Shown: piece by piece, positions 52,436-59,972 of the stretch | Layout: each line of letters begins with the position of its first letter | Numbering within the stretch: position 1 is the stretch's first letter | From: an uncultured Phycisphaerales bacterium | GTDB taxonomy: Bacteria; Planctomycetota; Phycisphaerae; Tepidisphaerales; Tepidisphaeraceae | Assembly (NCBI GenBank): GCA_903871935.1 | Contig: CAIQIQ010000068.1 | Location: 1-64,000 of the forward strand | Direction of reading: 5' to 3' | DNA: 64,000 bases | Position numbers and translations under genes: made by a program | Notes under the pieces: model-generated | What the model saw: only the letters and a program-made list of their open reading frames with translations | Database searches by the model: none | What the model was told of the DNA's origin: nothing

Positions 52436-52634
52436 GCGGGTTCCTGACACGGCAGGCTGGCTCGCAGCGCAGGCATTTGTGTGATACCGACGCGGCGGGG
52501 GCACAAGAACATCGCCGCTGCCGGATTTCTACATCGGGGCGCATGCCTCAGTTGAGAAGCGGACGCTTGTCACACGAGACGGCGCCCGCTATCGCACGTA
52601 CTTTCCCGATGTTGTGCTGATCACTCCGACGTAA
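52432..52634 (+). pseudogene. Cassette 8: VapC (PIN domain) toxin remnant
   Basis: The ATG overlaps the antitoxin stop, but only the first few codons read like VapC. After an internal deletion of roughly 80 codons, the C-terminal part continues in another frame and is interrupted by a TGA at about 52483: WLAAQAFV-stop-YRRGGGTRTSPLPDFYIGAHASVEKRTL, then VTRDGARYRTYFPDVVLITPT, ending at TAA 52632-52634. The IGAHA and TRD segments are the conserved PIN C-terminus. The toxin cannot be functional. Confidence 0.8.
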
Positions 52635-52689
52635 TGATAAAGCGGCGGACAGTTGCGATTCGTCGGTCATGATGTGGCGCAGTGCATAT

Positions 52690-52812
52690 CCCATTGCGCC
52701 GCGGGGTCATTCAGAGATAATTTTTTGTGGCGGCTGAAGTTGCGGCGTATACTGCCAATCATCCGGTCGCACGTTATCTTGCGCGGCCGGTCAGGTTAAT
52801 CAGAGGCTATGT
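52690..52812 (+). repeat. attC site I (right part, promoter-bearing)
   Basis: Homologous to sites B, D and F from CCCATTGCGCCGCGGGG to the right core GCTATGT (52806-52812). The left half is missing. The ATG at 52809 lies in the core. Confidence 0.78.
52725..52753 (+). promoter_or_regulatory. attC-embedded sigma-70 promoter I
   Basis: TTGTGG (52725-52730), 17 bp, TATACT (52748-52753), 56 bp upstream of the next ATG. Confidence 0.65.
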
Positions 52813-53273
52813 CACGCGGGGCAATTACAGCATCGCTGGAAGACTTCGCACGGACGGGGCGGCTCGGTCCGCTGTCGGTCGGTTTGAATCGCGATGAGGT
52901 GCTCAAGTTCTTAGGCGCGCCAACGGACTTCTTGGCGGGAAAGCTCGTCGACCAATCCGCCATATGGAAGTACGGCGATGTCGAAGTCTACTTCGCTGAT
53001 GACGTCGTCTCGCTGGTGCATTTCGATCGGTTCGAGGTTCCCGTTGGCGGACCGACGTTGAAGATTGAGCCATGGGTGATCCGCAGAGGGCTGCCATTGG
53101 ACAAGCTAGAAGACGCCTTGCGCAGGTCTTCGATCGAGTTCTCCGCCGCCTGCGATCCGTCGAATCCCAAATGTGTAAAGGTCGTGACCTCAGCGGGCGT
53201 AGCGTTCGTCGTTCAGGTTGACGGCGAGGCGTGCGAATTGGGCCTGTCGATCTTCGGCCGGTCCGCTATGTAA
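52809..53273 (+). CDS. Cassette 9: hypothetical protein
   Basis: 154 aa, soluble. LGPLSVGLNRDEVLKFLGAP followed by SAIWKYGDVEVYFADD is a pattern found in a family of small proteins of unknown function ('lG...lG..r..v...LG.p....iWkYGd.E..F'). Two later cysteines (about 114 and 120, CDPSNPKC) could form a disulfide or metal site. An immunity role is possible but unproven. The start codon is in the attC core. Confidence 0.72.
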   Translation: MSRGAITASLEDFARTGRLGPLSVGLNRDEVLKFLGAPTDFLAGKLVDQSAIWKYGDVEVYFADDVVSLVHFDRFEVPVGGPTLKIEPWVIRRGLPLDKLEDALRRSSIEFSAACDPSNPKCVKVVTSAGVAFVVQVDGEACELGLSIFGRSAM

Positions 53274-53312
53274 CATAACCCGCCGATGCAGTGGACCGGC
53301 CGGGAGACGGTA
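53273..53312 (+). repeat. attC site J (left half, end of array)
   Basis: Left core ACATAAC (53273-53279) then CCGCCGATGCAGTGGACCG. No right half or promoter is seen before the next gene. Last recognisable attC in the window. Confidence 0.78.
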
Positions 53313-53420
53313 TTATGTCTTTCATCGGGTGTACCAAGATGGGAAGCGGATCGGCGAGGGAACCGGGTTTGATTGTGTGACGTGGCGGCGACGCAATAGA
53401 TGCACGGAACAAGGAGCAGC

Positions 53421-54632
53421 ATGCCAAGACGCCTCCTCTATACGATGATGCTGATGTTTGCCATCGCCAGCGAGGCATTCGCCAGGCTTCCCCCGATGCC
53501 GGACGGCAACGATGCCGTCTTCACTGCCACGCACGTGGTAATCGTTTCGCCCGGCAAGCCCCATGCGTTCATCGTTCAGAGATCGTATCTGGGCGATCTC
53601 GCGGTGGGTTCGGCCATCGAACTGCCGACTTTCAGGCTGGTTACGTGGAACGACATGGGACTTGAGCAGCCTCAGTCCCTCACGGACAGCACACATATCC
53701 TCCTGTTCCTTCGTCGCGATGGGAATAGTCACGGTGTTCTAGCAATCATCGACTACGGCAATGCCTTCTTCTTCCGCGATCTGGCGCGAATTGACGAACT
53801 CGATGCGATGGCCACGAGGGCGATCGACTACCACAGAAGGTGGCAGGTGGCCCGTGACACGTTCGACCGACAAGGGCGCATCCGTGCCTTGTTTCCATAT
53901 CTCCTCAACCCCGCTGAGTCGTGCCACCACCTTACCCTCACCGAACTCGCAAAGTTGAATCCAGATTCGGGCGACTATCTCGCGGAAATCCTCCCCAGAG
54001 TTTCCCCCAATGAATGCCAGAGCCTTCTGCTGGATATTCGCCAACTCCAATCCCCAAGATCTCACTCCGCTGCGATTGCCATGGTGGACCGCGCCCGCGC
54101 GCAACTGAGCAACTATCTTGACGCCCACCATCTCAAGAACTTCGACATCACGGCCCAATGGAACCACGGAGCCCCCGAGGAACTCAAAGGGGTCAGTGGC
54201 ATCATGTACTACGGTCTTGCGGCCATCCGGTCGTTTGGCGACCAGGCCGACATGCCGTACTTCCGCGGTTTGATCCCGTTTTTGCTCTCCAACGGCCTTG
54301 AGCAGTCTGTGGAGGAGTGCGGGTACGCCATGAGACAGAATCCGGGACCGGAGAACATCCCGGTCCTCAAAGCGATCTGGGAAGACTACAAATCCCATCA
54401 CTACACTCGGGAACAGGAAACTCTGCTTCCTATCGATCTTGCCCGTACGCTTACGGCGCAGAACGATATAGCAGTAATCGCCATACTCCTTGAGCTGCTC
54501 GACAACTACAATGGGCGCGATTCCGCGCATGAGGGCCTTCGCAAACTCAGCGGGAAAGACTTCCATACCGACGCCGAATGGAGGTCCTGGTATGAATCAT
54601 TGTCCAAGGGTGTGGAGAAGACTGTGCAGTAG
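53421..54632 (+). CDS. Secreted hypothetical protein
   Basis: 403 aa from ATG 53421 (AGGAG eight to nine bases upstream); ATG 53400 would prepend seven residues. Signal peptide about 1-22 ending AFA|RLPP. A beta-rich first part (about 25-130, VVIVSPGKPHAFIVQRSYLG...) is followed by a long helical part with HEAT-like pairs of helices. The function is unknown. At 1.2 kb it is long for a cassette and no attC follows it, so it is probably chromosomal, marking the array's right edge. Confidence 0.75.
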   Translation: MPRRLLYTMMLMFAIASEAFARLPPMPDGNDAVFTATHVVIVSPGKPHAFIVQRSYLGDLAVGSAIELPTFRLVTWNDMGLEQPQSLTDSTHILLFLRRDGNSHGVLAIIDYGNAFFFRDLARIDELDAMATRAIDYHRRWQVARDTFDRQGRIRALFPYLLNPAESCHHLTLTELAKLNPDSGDYLAEILPRVSPNECQSLLLDIRQLQSPRSHSAAIAMVDRARAQLSNYLDAHHLKNFDITAQWNHGAPEELKGVSGIMYYGLAAIRSFGDQADMPYFRGLIPFLLSNGLEQSVEECGYAMRQNPGPENIPVLKAIWEDYKSHHYTREQETLLPIDLARTLTAQNDIAVIAILLELLDNYNGRDSAHEGLRKLSGKDFHTDAEWRSWYESLSKGVEKTVQ

Positions 54633-54763
54633 GCGTGTGCAAGGATTCCATGCATTCTGGATTCGGGACCAAGGAACAAGGATGAAGGATGGAAACAGAA
54701 TGCAGATGGTTCACGACATGGGTGGCGCAGGGCGCGGCCTTTTGAGGGCAAGGGGTCCGGGGC

Positions 54764-55147
54764 CTAGCTTGCCGCCTCGTTGTGTTGTTGCTCCTCGATC
54801 GTCATCCACTTCACCGGGCCGAGGTAGAAGTTCACCACGACGACAAGGACCAGCGTGGCAAACGCGATGATGCAGGTCATTACAATCTTCCCGACCACCA
54901 CGAGCTGGATCGCCTCCCAGATGCCCAGAATCGCGGTGAGGCCCATCGCGACGATACAGAGCAAGGATACTATCAGGAGAAACCGTCGTGCCTGCCTGAC
55001 GGGAAACAGGCCAAGATGGACGGGATAGCGTGCCGGTAACGACTGAGAGTAGAGGTGATTCCGAAGCAGCGTCTTCTTGGCTTCTACAACCTCATCAAAC
55101 GGTGGTGCCGGCTCAACGCTCTCAGATTGAAGCTCGGAGTCCTGCAT
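54764..55147 (-). CDS. Small two-helix membrane protein
   Basis: 127 aa. A hydrophilic N-terminus (about 1-55) leads to two transmembrane helices (about 56-78, LLIVSLLCIVAMGLTAILGIW, and about 83-108). The C-terminus is charged. Not recognised. Monocistronic, with a candidate extended -10 promoter upstream. Confidence 0.65.
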   Translation of the reverse strand: MQDSELQSESVEPAPPFDEVVEAKKTLLRNHLYSQSLPARYPVHLGLFPVRQARRFLLIVSLLCIVAMGLTAILGIWEAIQLVVVGKIVMTCIIAFATLVLVVVVNFYLGPVKWMTIEEQQHNEAAS

Positions 55148-55200
55148 GGTCGCTCGCTCCTGAAGAAGGATGGGTCACAACCTTGCTTTCGCAACAACCG

Positions 55201-55227
55201 ATTATACCACGCTGGCTTTCACTGCAA
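55201..55227 (-). promoter_or_regulatory. Candidate promoter for the small membrane protein
   Basis: On the minus strand: TTGCAG, 15-bp spacer, extended -10 TGG-TATAAT. The spacer is short but the extended -10 compensates. Confidence 0.4.
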
Positions 55228-55326
55228 GGGCCGGTTTGCGGATGTCTGGGCGTGACCATCTTTTGAGTATAAGGAAGCGGCTGCGCCGGCGGCTTGGCTA
55301 CGGCTGAGGTCAGCCGTGCCACTGAC

Positions 55327-55776
55327 TCAAGGTTTCTGAGGTGCGGGCTCGGTGCAGAAGGTCACCTGGTGGCGGATATCTGTGGGCAACAGCGACGTTG
55401 TGGCCCGGACGTCCGTGGGAATGAGTCGACCGGGGCGTGCGGGGCGGGAACTGGCTATGAACCCCTCGGCGATGGCATCGCCCAGCTTGGGGAACCTGGC
55501 CAGAAGTTCTGCCTCGGAGAGGCGGGTCGCCAGGATGGCGCCATCTTTGGATTTCACCGTGTAGACGAGGCCGTTGGGTCCAGAGAGGATGACGACGATC
55601 TGGTCACGGGAGCGAATCTCTCCGAGAGCGATGTATCGGTCATACTTTGGATGGGCGGCGGTGGGTGGCATCGGTTGGGCCGGGGCACGGGTAGGAGCGG
55701 GGGCTAGCGGGTGCTGGCAGGCGGCGAGGCAGAGGGGTAATGCGATCAGCGCACAGCGCACGGGGGCTTGCTGCAT
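55327..55776 (-). CDS. Hypothetical lipoprotein
   Basis: 149 aa. Lipoprotein signal peptide with lipobox CLAAC (Cys20), then a Pro/Ala-rich linker to about residue 40 and a small beta-rich domain (DQIVVILSGPNGLVYTVKSKDG). Envelope protein of unknown role. Its start overlaps by a few bases the region of the divergent ORF's non-coding upstream part, but the chosen starts do not overlap. Confidence 0.68.
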   Translation of the reverse strand: MQQAPVRCALIALPLCLAACQHPLAPAPTRAPAQPMPPTAAHPKYDRYIALGEIRSRDQIVVILSGPNGLVYTVKSKDGAILATRLSEAELLARFPKLGDAIAEGFIASSRPARPGRLIPTDVRATTSLLPTDIRHQVTFCTEPAPQKP

Positions 55777-55902
55777 GGGCTATCTCCTTCGCTAAGCGAG
55801 GCACATTATACATCAAGCCGAGCGAAGCAAACATTGCATTTCATCGACCGCAAACTATTCTGGGGGTGTGCCATTCTTCGCCCTGCGGCGGAAGGGAACA
55901 CG

Positions 55903-56739
55903 ATGCTGCCTATGGTTAGTTTCTTTGGAACGTCTGTCACGCGGTTGACGCTGGGGGACAACCCCTTTCATGGCCATTCGTACATCCAGCAGGTCCACAG
56001 CGGCGAGGAGATGAAGACGTTTTATACGATCGACACCTGCGTCCGAGCGCTGTTTGTCGCCCAGGAGCAGGGGATCAATACATACATCGCCCTGGCCGAA
56101 CCCAAGACACTGGAGATCATCCGCCAGTATCGCCAGGCCGGGGGCAGCATGAACATCCTGTTCCAGAGCTACCCGCCGGCCGACCTTGCGGCCAACGTCA
56201 GGGAGATGCTCGAATACCATCCGATCGGGATCTACCACCAGGGTGGGTCGCTGGATTACATGGTGGAAACGGGGCAGGTGGAGCAACTGCGCGAGCGGCT
56301 GAAGCTGATCAAAGCGACTGGGCTGGCGACGGGCCTGGGCACGCATGAGCCGGGCACGGTGCTGCGCGCTGAGGAAGAGGATTGGGGCGCGGACTTCTAC
56401 ATGACCTGTCTCTATAACGCCCGCCGGACGCAGCGCGGCCAGCAGAGCGGGTTCATCACGGGCAAACCCAAGGAGCTGGTCTTCTATCCGGAGGACCGCT
56501 TCCTGATGTTCGAGGTGATACGCAAGGTGGCCAAGCCGTGTATTGCGTTCAAGGTCTTTGCCGGCGGGCAGATCTTCTGCGGCAAGAAGCCTGAGGAAAC
56601 GGCCGCCATCGCGGAGGCGGCCATCCGGGAGACGTACGGGAGCATCAAGCCTGGGGACCTGGCCTGCATTGGCGTGTACCAGAAGCTAAAGGATCAGTTG
56701 CGCGAGGATATCGGCATCGCCAGAAAGGTGCTGGGGTAG
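55903..56739 (+). CDS. Conserved TIM-barrel-like protein, unknown
   Basis: 278 aa from ATG 55903 (GAAGGG upstream at six bases); ATG 55768 is in frame but overlaps the lipoprotein gene. Features are LTLGDNPFHGHSYIQ, NTYIALAEPKTLEIIRQY, GIYHQGGSLDYMV, GLGTHEPGTVL and KVFAGGQIFCGKKPEET. The repeating beta-alpha rhythm and residues at strand ends suggest an eight-stranded barrel like aldo/keto-reductase or xylose-isomerase-type proteins. No assigned family. Monocistronic. Confidence 0.72.
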   Translation: MLPMVSFFGTSVTRLTLGDNPFHGHSYIQQVHSGEEMKTFYTIDTCVRALFVAQEQGINTYIALAEPKTLEIIRQYRQAGGSMNILFQSYPPADLAANVREMLEYHPIGIYHQGGSLDYMVETGQVEQLRERLKLIKATGLATGLGTHEPGTVLRAEEEDWGADFYMTCLYNARRTQRGQQSGFITGKPKELVFYPEDRFLMFEVIRKVAKPCIAFKVFAGGQIFCGKKPEETAAIAEAAIRETYGSIKPGDLACIGVYQKLKDQLREDIGIARKVLG

Positions 56740-56943
56740 CGGATCGCCGTTGGGCTTGCTGGCATGTCGGCCATTATCGCTAGCGCGGCTGGCCCCAGCC
56801 GTAGTGCCTTTCCTTAGCTTCTGCGCGAAAGCATTGTTACGACCTTACCAACCGTTTGCGGGATGGTGTTTGACGGTGGGGGGTGCCGCCTTATAATGCC
56901 GGGCCGCACAATTGTTGTGCGGGAGCGGATACAGAGCGCAAAT

Positions 56944-58149
56944 ATGGCACAAGTACTCCTGGAAAAGATCACGAAGATCTACCCCGGCGGCGTTAAGGCG
57001 GTCGATGCGATCGACCTGCACATCGCCGATAAGGAGTTTATTGTGCTGGTAGGGCCTTCGGGCTGTGGCAAGAGCACTACGTTGCGCATGGTCGCGGGGC
57101 TGGAAGAGATCACTGATGGGACGATTCGGATCGGCGACCGGGTGGTGAACTCGGTGCCGCCGAAGGATCGGAACATCGCCATGGTGTTCCAGAACTATGC
57201 CCTGTACCCGCACATGACGGTGTACAAGAACATGGCTTTCGGCTTGAAACTGAGGAAAGTGCCGAAGAATGTGATTGACCAGAGGGTCATGGAAGCGGCC
57301 AAGATCCTTGCCATCGAGCACCTGCTGGATAGGAAACCCAAGGCGCTTTCGGGGGGCCAGAGGCAGCGTGTGGCGGTTGGTCGTGCGATTGTGCGCGAGC
57401 CGGCCGCATTTTTGTTTGATGAGCCGCTGTCGAACCTGGATGCGAAGCTGCGCGTGACGACGCGGGCGGAATTGAAGCGGCTGCATCACCGATTGAAAAC
57501 AACGACGATCTATGTGACCCACGATCAGGAAGAAGCGATGACGCTGGGTGACCGGATTGTCATTATGAAAGATGGGATCATCCAGCAGGCGGATACGCCG
57601 CTGGTGACCTACCAGAAGCCGGTGAATCGATTTGTGGCCGGCTTTATCGGCATGCCGCCGATGAATTTCTTCGATGGCTTGCTGAAGATGGTTAATGGCG
57701 CCATGGTGTTTGAGGAAGGCAAGCTTGAGGATGCGAAGGTTGTGACCAAGCGGGCTGATGAGCCGCAGGTGGCGATCGGGCAGGTAACACTGCCGGGCAA
57801 TGGGTTTACTATTCCCGTGCCGGAGCAACTTCGGGCATGCCTGGGTGCGAAGGTTGGGAAGCATGTGGTGCTGGGGATTCGTCCCGAGCACTTGTCGCTT
57901 ACCGATCACGGCGGTGAGTCAATCAACGTGAAGTTGAATGTGGTTGAGCCGCTGGGCAACGACATGGATCTCTATCTGGAGACGGTGTTGCATCCTCATG
58001 TGGTCGCTCGGGTGGAAGCCCACGCCGGCCTGGAGGTGTCTTCGCAGGTGAAGATGTTTGTGGACTTGAAGAAGATCCACTTTTTTGAGCCCGGAGAAAC
58101 GGGCGTGAACCTGAGCCTGGTAAGCGAGAAACCTCATGCTGCTGCGTAG
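56944..58149 (+). CDS. ugpC: Sugar ABC transporter ATP-binding protein, UgpC/MsmX type
   Basis: 401 aa from ATG 56944. Walker A GPSGCGKST at 37-45, Q-loop MVFQNYALYPHM, signature LSGGQRQRVAVGRAIV, Walker B FLFDEPLSNLDAKLR, His switch YVTHDQEEAM, then the TOBE/OB regulatory domain (about 240-395, GIRPEHLSL). CUT1-family ATPases of this type often serve several importers. No permease is adjacent; the ATPase-less importer at 4.6-8.7 kb is a candidate client. The symbol is by family, not proven specificity. Confidence 0.93.
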   Translation: MAQVLLEKITKIYPGGVKAVDAIDLHIADKEFIVLVGPSGCGKSTTLRMVAGLEEITDGTIRIGDRVVNSVPPKDRNIAMVFQNYALYPHMTVYKNMAFGLKLRKVPKNVIDQRVMEAAKILAIEHLLDRKPKALSGGQRQRVAVGRAIVREPAAFLFDEPLSNLDAKLRVTTRAELKRLHHRLKTTTIYVTHDQEEAMTLGDRIVIMKDGIIQQADTPLVTYQKPVNRFVAGFIGMPPMNFFDGLLKMVNGAMVFEEGKLEDAKVVTKRADEPQVAIGQVTLPGNGFTIPVPEQLRACLGAKVGKHVVLGIRPEHLSLTDHGGESINVKLNVVEPLGNDMDLYLETVLHPHVVARVEAHAGLEVSSQVKMFVDLKKIHFFEPGETGVNLSLVSEKPHAAA

Positions 58150-58205
58150 CGGGCATATTCTCGCATGCTGCGGGGCTTACCCGCGGCCGGGACCGTGGTG
58201 AAGAA

Positions 58206-58228
58206 CCAGCCCGGCTTGCTGGGCTGGT
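58206..58228 (+). terminator. GC-rich hairpin after ugpC
   Basis: CCAGCCC / GGGCTGG arms around GGCTTGCT. No T-run, so it may be a pause or processing hairpin rather than a strong terminator. Confidence 0.4.
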
Positions 58229-58254
58229 GAACGCGTTTCCAGGGAACGGAAATG

Positions 58255-58289
58255 TGGGCCGCACGAAAAAGCGGCCCAATTTGTTTGTC
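58255..58289 (+). terminator. Rho-independent terminator between ugpC and nusA
   Basis: Perfect 8-bp stem TGGGCCGC / GCGGCCCA (58255-58262, 58271-58278) with loop ACGAAAAA, then ATTTGTTTGTC. Confidence 0.75.
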
Positions 58290-58389
58290 TGAAACGGAAG
58301 TATGTGATGGTGGTTACGGGTGTGAAGGTGATGCACCGGCCGCCATAAAAGTGTGTGAGTGAATCTAGTATCAAAGGCAGCGAGGAAGC

Positions 58390-59877
58390 ATGGCCAACCA
58401 GGATTTGCTTCGGATTGTCGACGGGATTGCCCGCGATAAGAATATTGACCGCGAGCTCGTATACACCGATATCGAGCAGGCGATTGCTTCGGCGCTGCGC
58501 AAGCAGTTCAACACCGAGGACAGCAGCGAGTTTGGCGTGACACTGGATCGGCATTCCGGCGATATCAGTGTGACGCGTCAGGGCGTGACGATTCCGTTGG
58601 CGGCGATGGGGCGCATCGCCGCTCAGACGGCGAAGCAGGTGATGATCCAGCTTATCCGAAAGGATGAGCAGGGCAGCATTTACGATGAATTCAAGGACCG
58701 CGTTGGGACGATTGTGACTGGCACCGTGGCGCGCTTTGAAGGCCCGCGGATGATTGTCAGTTTGGGACGAATCGAGGCGGAAATGCCTCGGACGGATCAG
58801 ATCCCCGGTGAGCAGCACCAGGTCGGCGAGCGGATTCAGGCCTTGGTGACGGAAGTTCGCGATGGGGCCGCGGGAGTGAAAGTGACGCTCTCCCGGACGC
58901 ATCCGGAACTGGTTCGCAAGCTCTTTGAGCGTGAAGTGCCCGAGGTTGGCGAGCGCACCATCGAAATGAAGGCTCTGGCTCGCGAGCCAGGGCACAGGAC
59001 GAAAATTGCGGTTTCATCGATCGACTCCAAGGTGGATGCGGTCGGTGCGTGTGTCGGCATTCGCGGCAGCCGCATCAAGAATATCGTTGAGGAACTTGGC
59101 GGGGAAAAGATCGACATCGTGCGCTGGAACGAGTCGAGCCAGATCCTGATCAGCAATGCACTCAAGCCCGCGGAAGTCGCAGAGGTTGCGCTGTGCTTTG
59201 AACTGGGCCGGGCGACGGTAGTGGTAAACGATGACCAGTTGTCCCTGGCGATTGGCAAGCGCGGCCAGAATGTACGTCTGGCGGCTCAGCTTACGGGCTG
59301 GGACATCGATATCCTCACGCCACCGGAGTTTCGCAATGGCGTGAAGCGGCTTGAGCAGGTAATGCTGACGGTGCCGGGTGTGGTCAAGGAGATGGTTGAC
59401 AAGGCGGTTGCCCTGGGTCTGATCGATGTACGCGATATCGAGGAAGTAGGGGCGGAGCCGCTGGTTGCGGAACTGACGATGGAACCGGCGCTGGCCCAAG
59501 CGGTGCTGGTGCGCTGCTCCGCTGAGGCGAAGATCGTCGCGGTGGAGCAGGAGGCCAAGAAGGCGGCAGAGGCATCGGCCAAGGCCCGCGGTGTTACGAC
59601 CGTTGCGCCGGCGGCGATTCGCGAGGCAGCGTCGGCCGAAGTGGATGTGCAGGCATCGCCGCTGCCCGGAAGCCTTGAAGCTTCTGGCGGGGCACCGGAA
59701 ACGACTACGCATGCGATTAAGACCGGCGCCGGCCGGGATGAACTGTCGCTTGAGGAACAGGCGATTAAGGGTCTGGAGACAGAAGCGGCGCCGCCCCAGG
59801 GGGGCGCAACTTCTGAAGAAGATGAAACGGCAGCGTTGGCTGAAGGCCGCGTCAGGCCGCCGAAGTCCCAGAGCTAG
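58390..59877 (+). CDS. nusA: Transcription termination/antitermination protein NusA
   Basis: 495 aa. NusA N-terminal RNAP-binding domain (about 1-125), S1 domain (about 130-200, GTIVTGTVARFEG), and two KH domains (about 200-345, GACVGIRGSRIKNIVEELGGEKIDIVRW and AIGKRGQNVRLAAQLTGW). A C-terminal helical HhH-like segment of about 60 residues precedes a low-complexity acidic/Ala-rich tail. The usual rimP is not in front; a terminator separates it from ugpC, so it has its own promoter. It controls pausing and termination. Confidence 0.97.
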   Translation: MANQDLLRIVDGIARDKNIDRELVYTDIEQAIASALRKQFNTEDSSEFGVTLDRHSGDISVTRQGVTIPLAAMGRIAAQTAKQVMIQLIRKDEQGSIYDEFKDRVGTIVTGTVARFEGPRMIVSLGRIEAEMPRTDQIPGEQHQVGERIQALVTEVRDGAAGVKVTLSRTHPELVRKLFEREVPEVGERTIEMKALAREPGHRTKIAVSSIDSKVDAVGACVGIRGSRIKNIVEELGGEKIDIVRWNESSQILISNALKPAEVAEVALCFELGRATVVVNDDQLSLAIGKRGQNVRLAAQLTGWDIDILTPPEFRNGVKRLEQVMLTVPGVVKEMVDKAVALGLIDVRDIEEVGAEPLVAELTMEPALAQAVLVRCSAEAKIVAVEQEAKKAAEASAKARGVTTVAPAAIREAASAEVDVQASPLPGSLEASGGAPETTTHAIKTGAGRDELSLEEQAIKGLETEAAPPQGGATSEEDETAALAEGRVRPPKSQS

Positions 59878-59972
59878 AGCATGGATGGAAGACGCTTTAG
59901 GACGTGAATACCGGACGAATGTGCAGCCGTGTGGTTGTCGTCAAGCCGGCAGAGTGCGTTACGGAGTAGAGC

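Larger units (their letters stand above)
48151..53312 (+). mobile_element. Integron gene-cassette array without integrase (CALIN)
   Basis: Nine or more small genes, all on the plus strand, alternate with related elements. Their left ends read NNATAACCC...TGCAGTGGACCG and their right ends read CGGCCGCTCAACGGCTTCACGTTA or variants ending G(T/C)TATGC. These are the R''/L'' and L'/R' halves of integron attC sites, whose arms are mutually complementary. Genes fill almost all the space between sites, as in cassette arrays. Contents are defence/toxin-type or unknown. No tyrosine-recombinase gene occurs in the window, so this is a cluster of attC sites lacking integrase. Five sites also carry a promoter. 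Confidence 0.85.
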
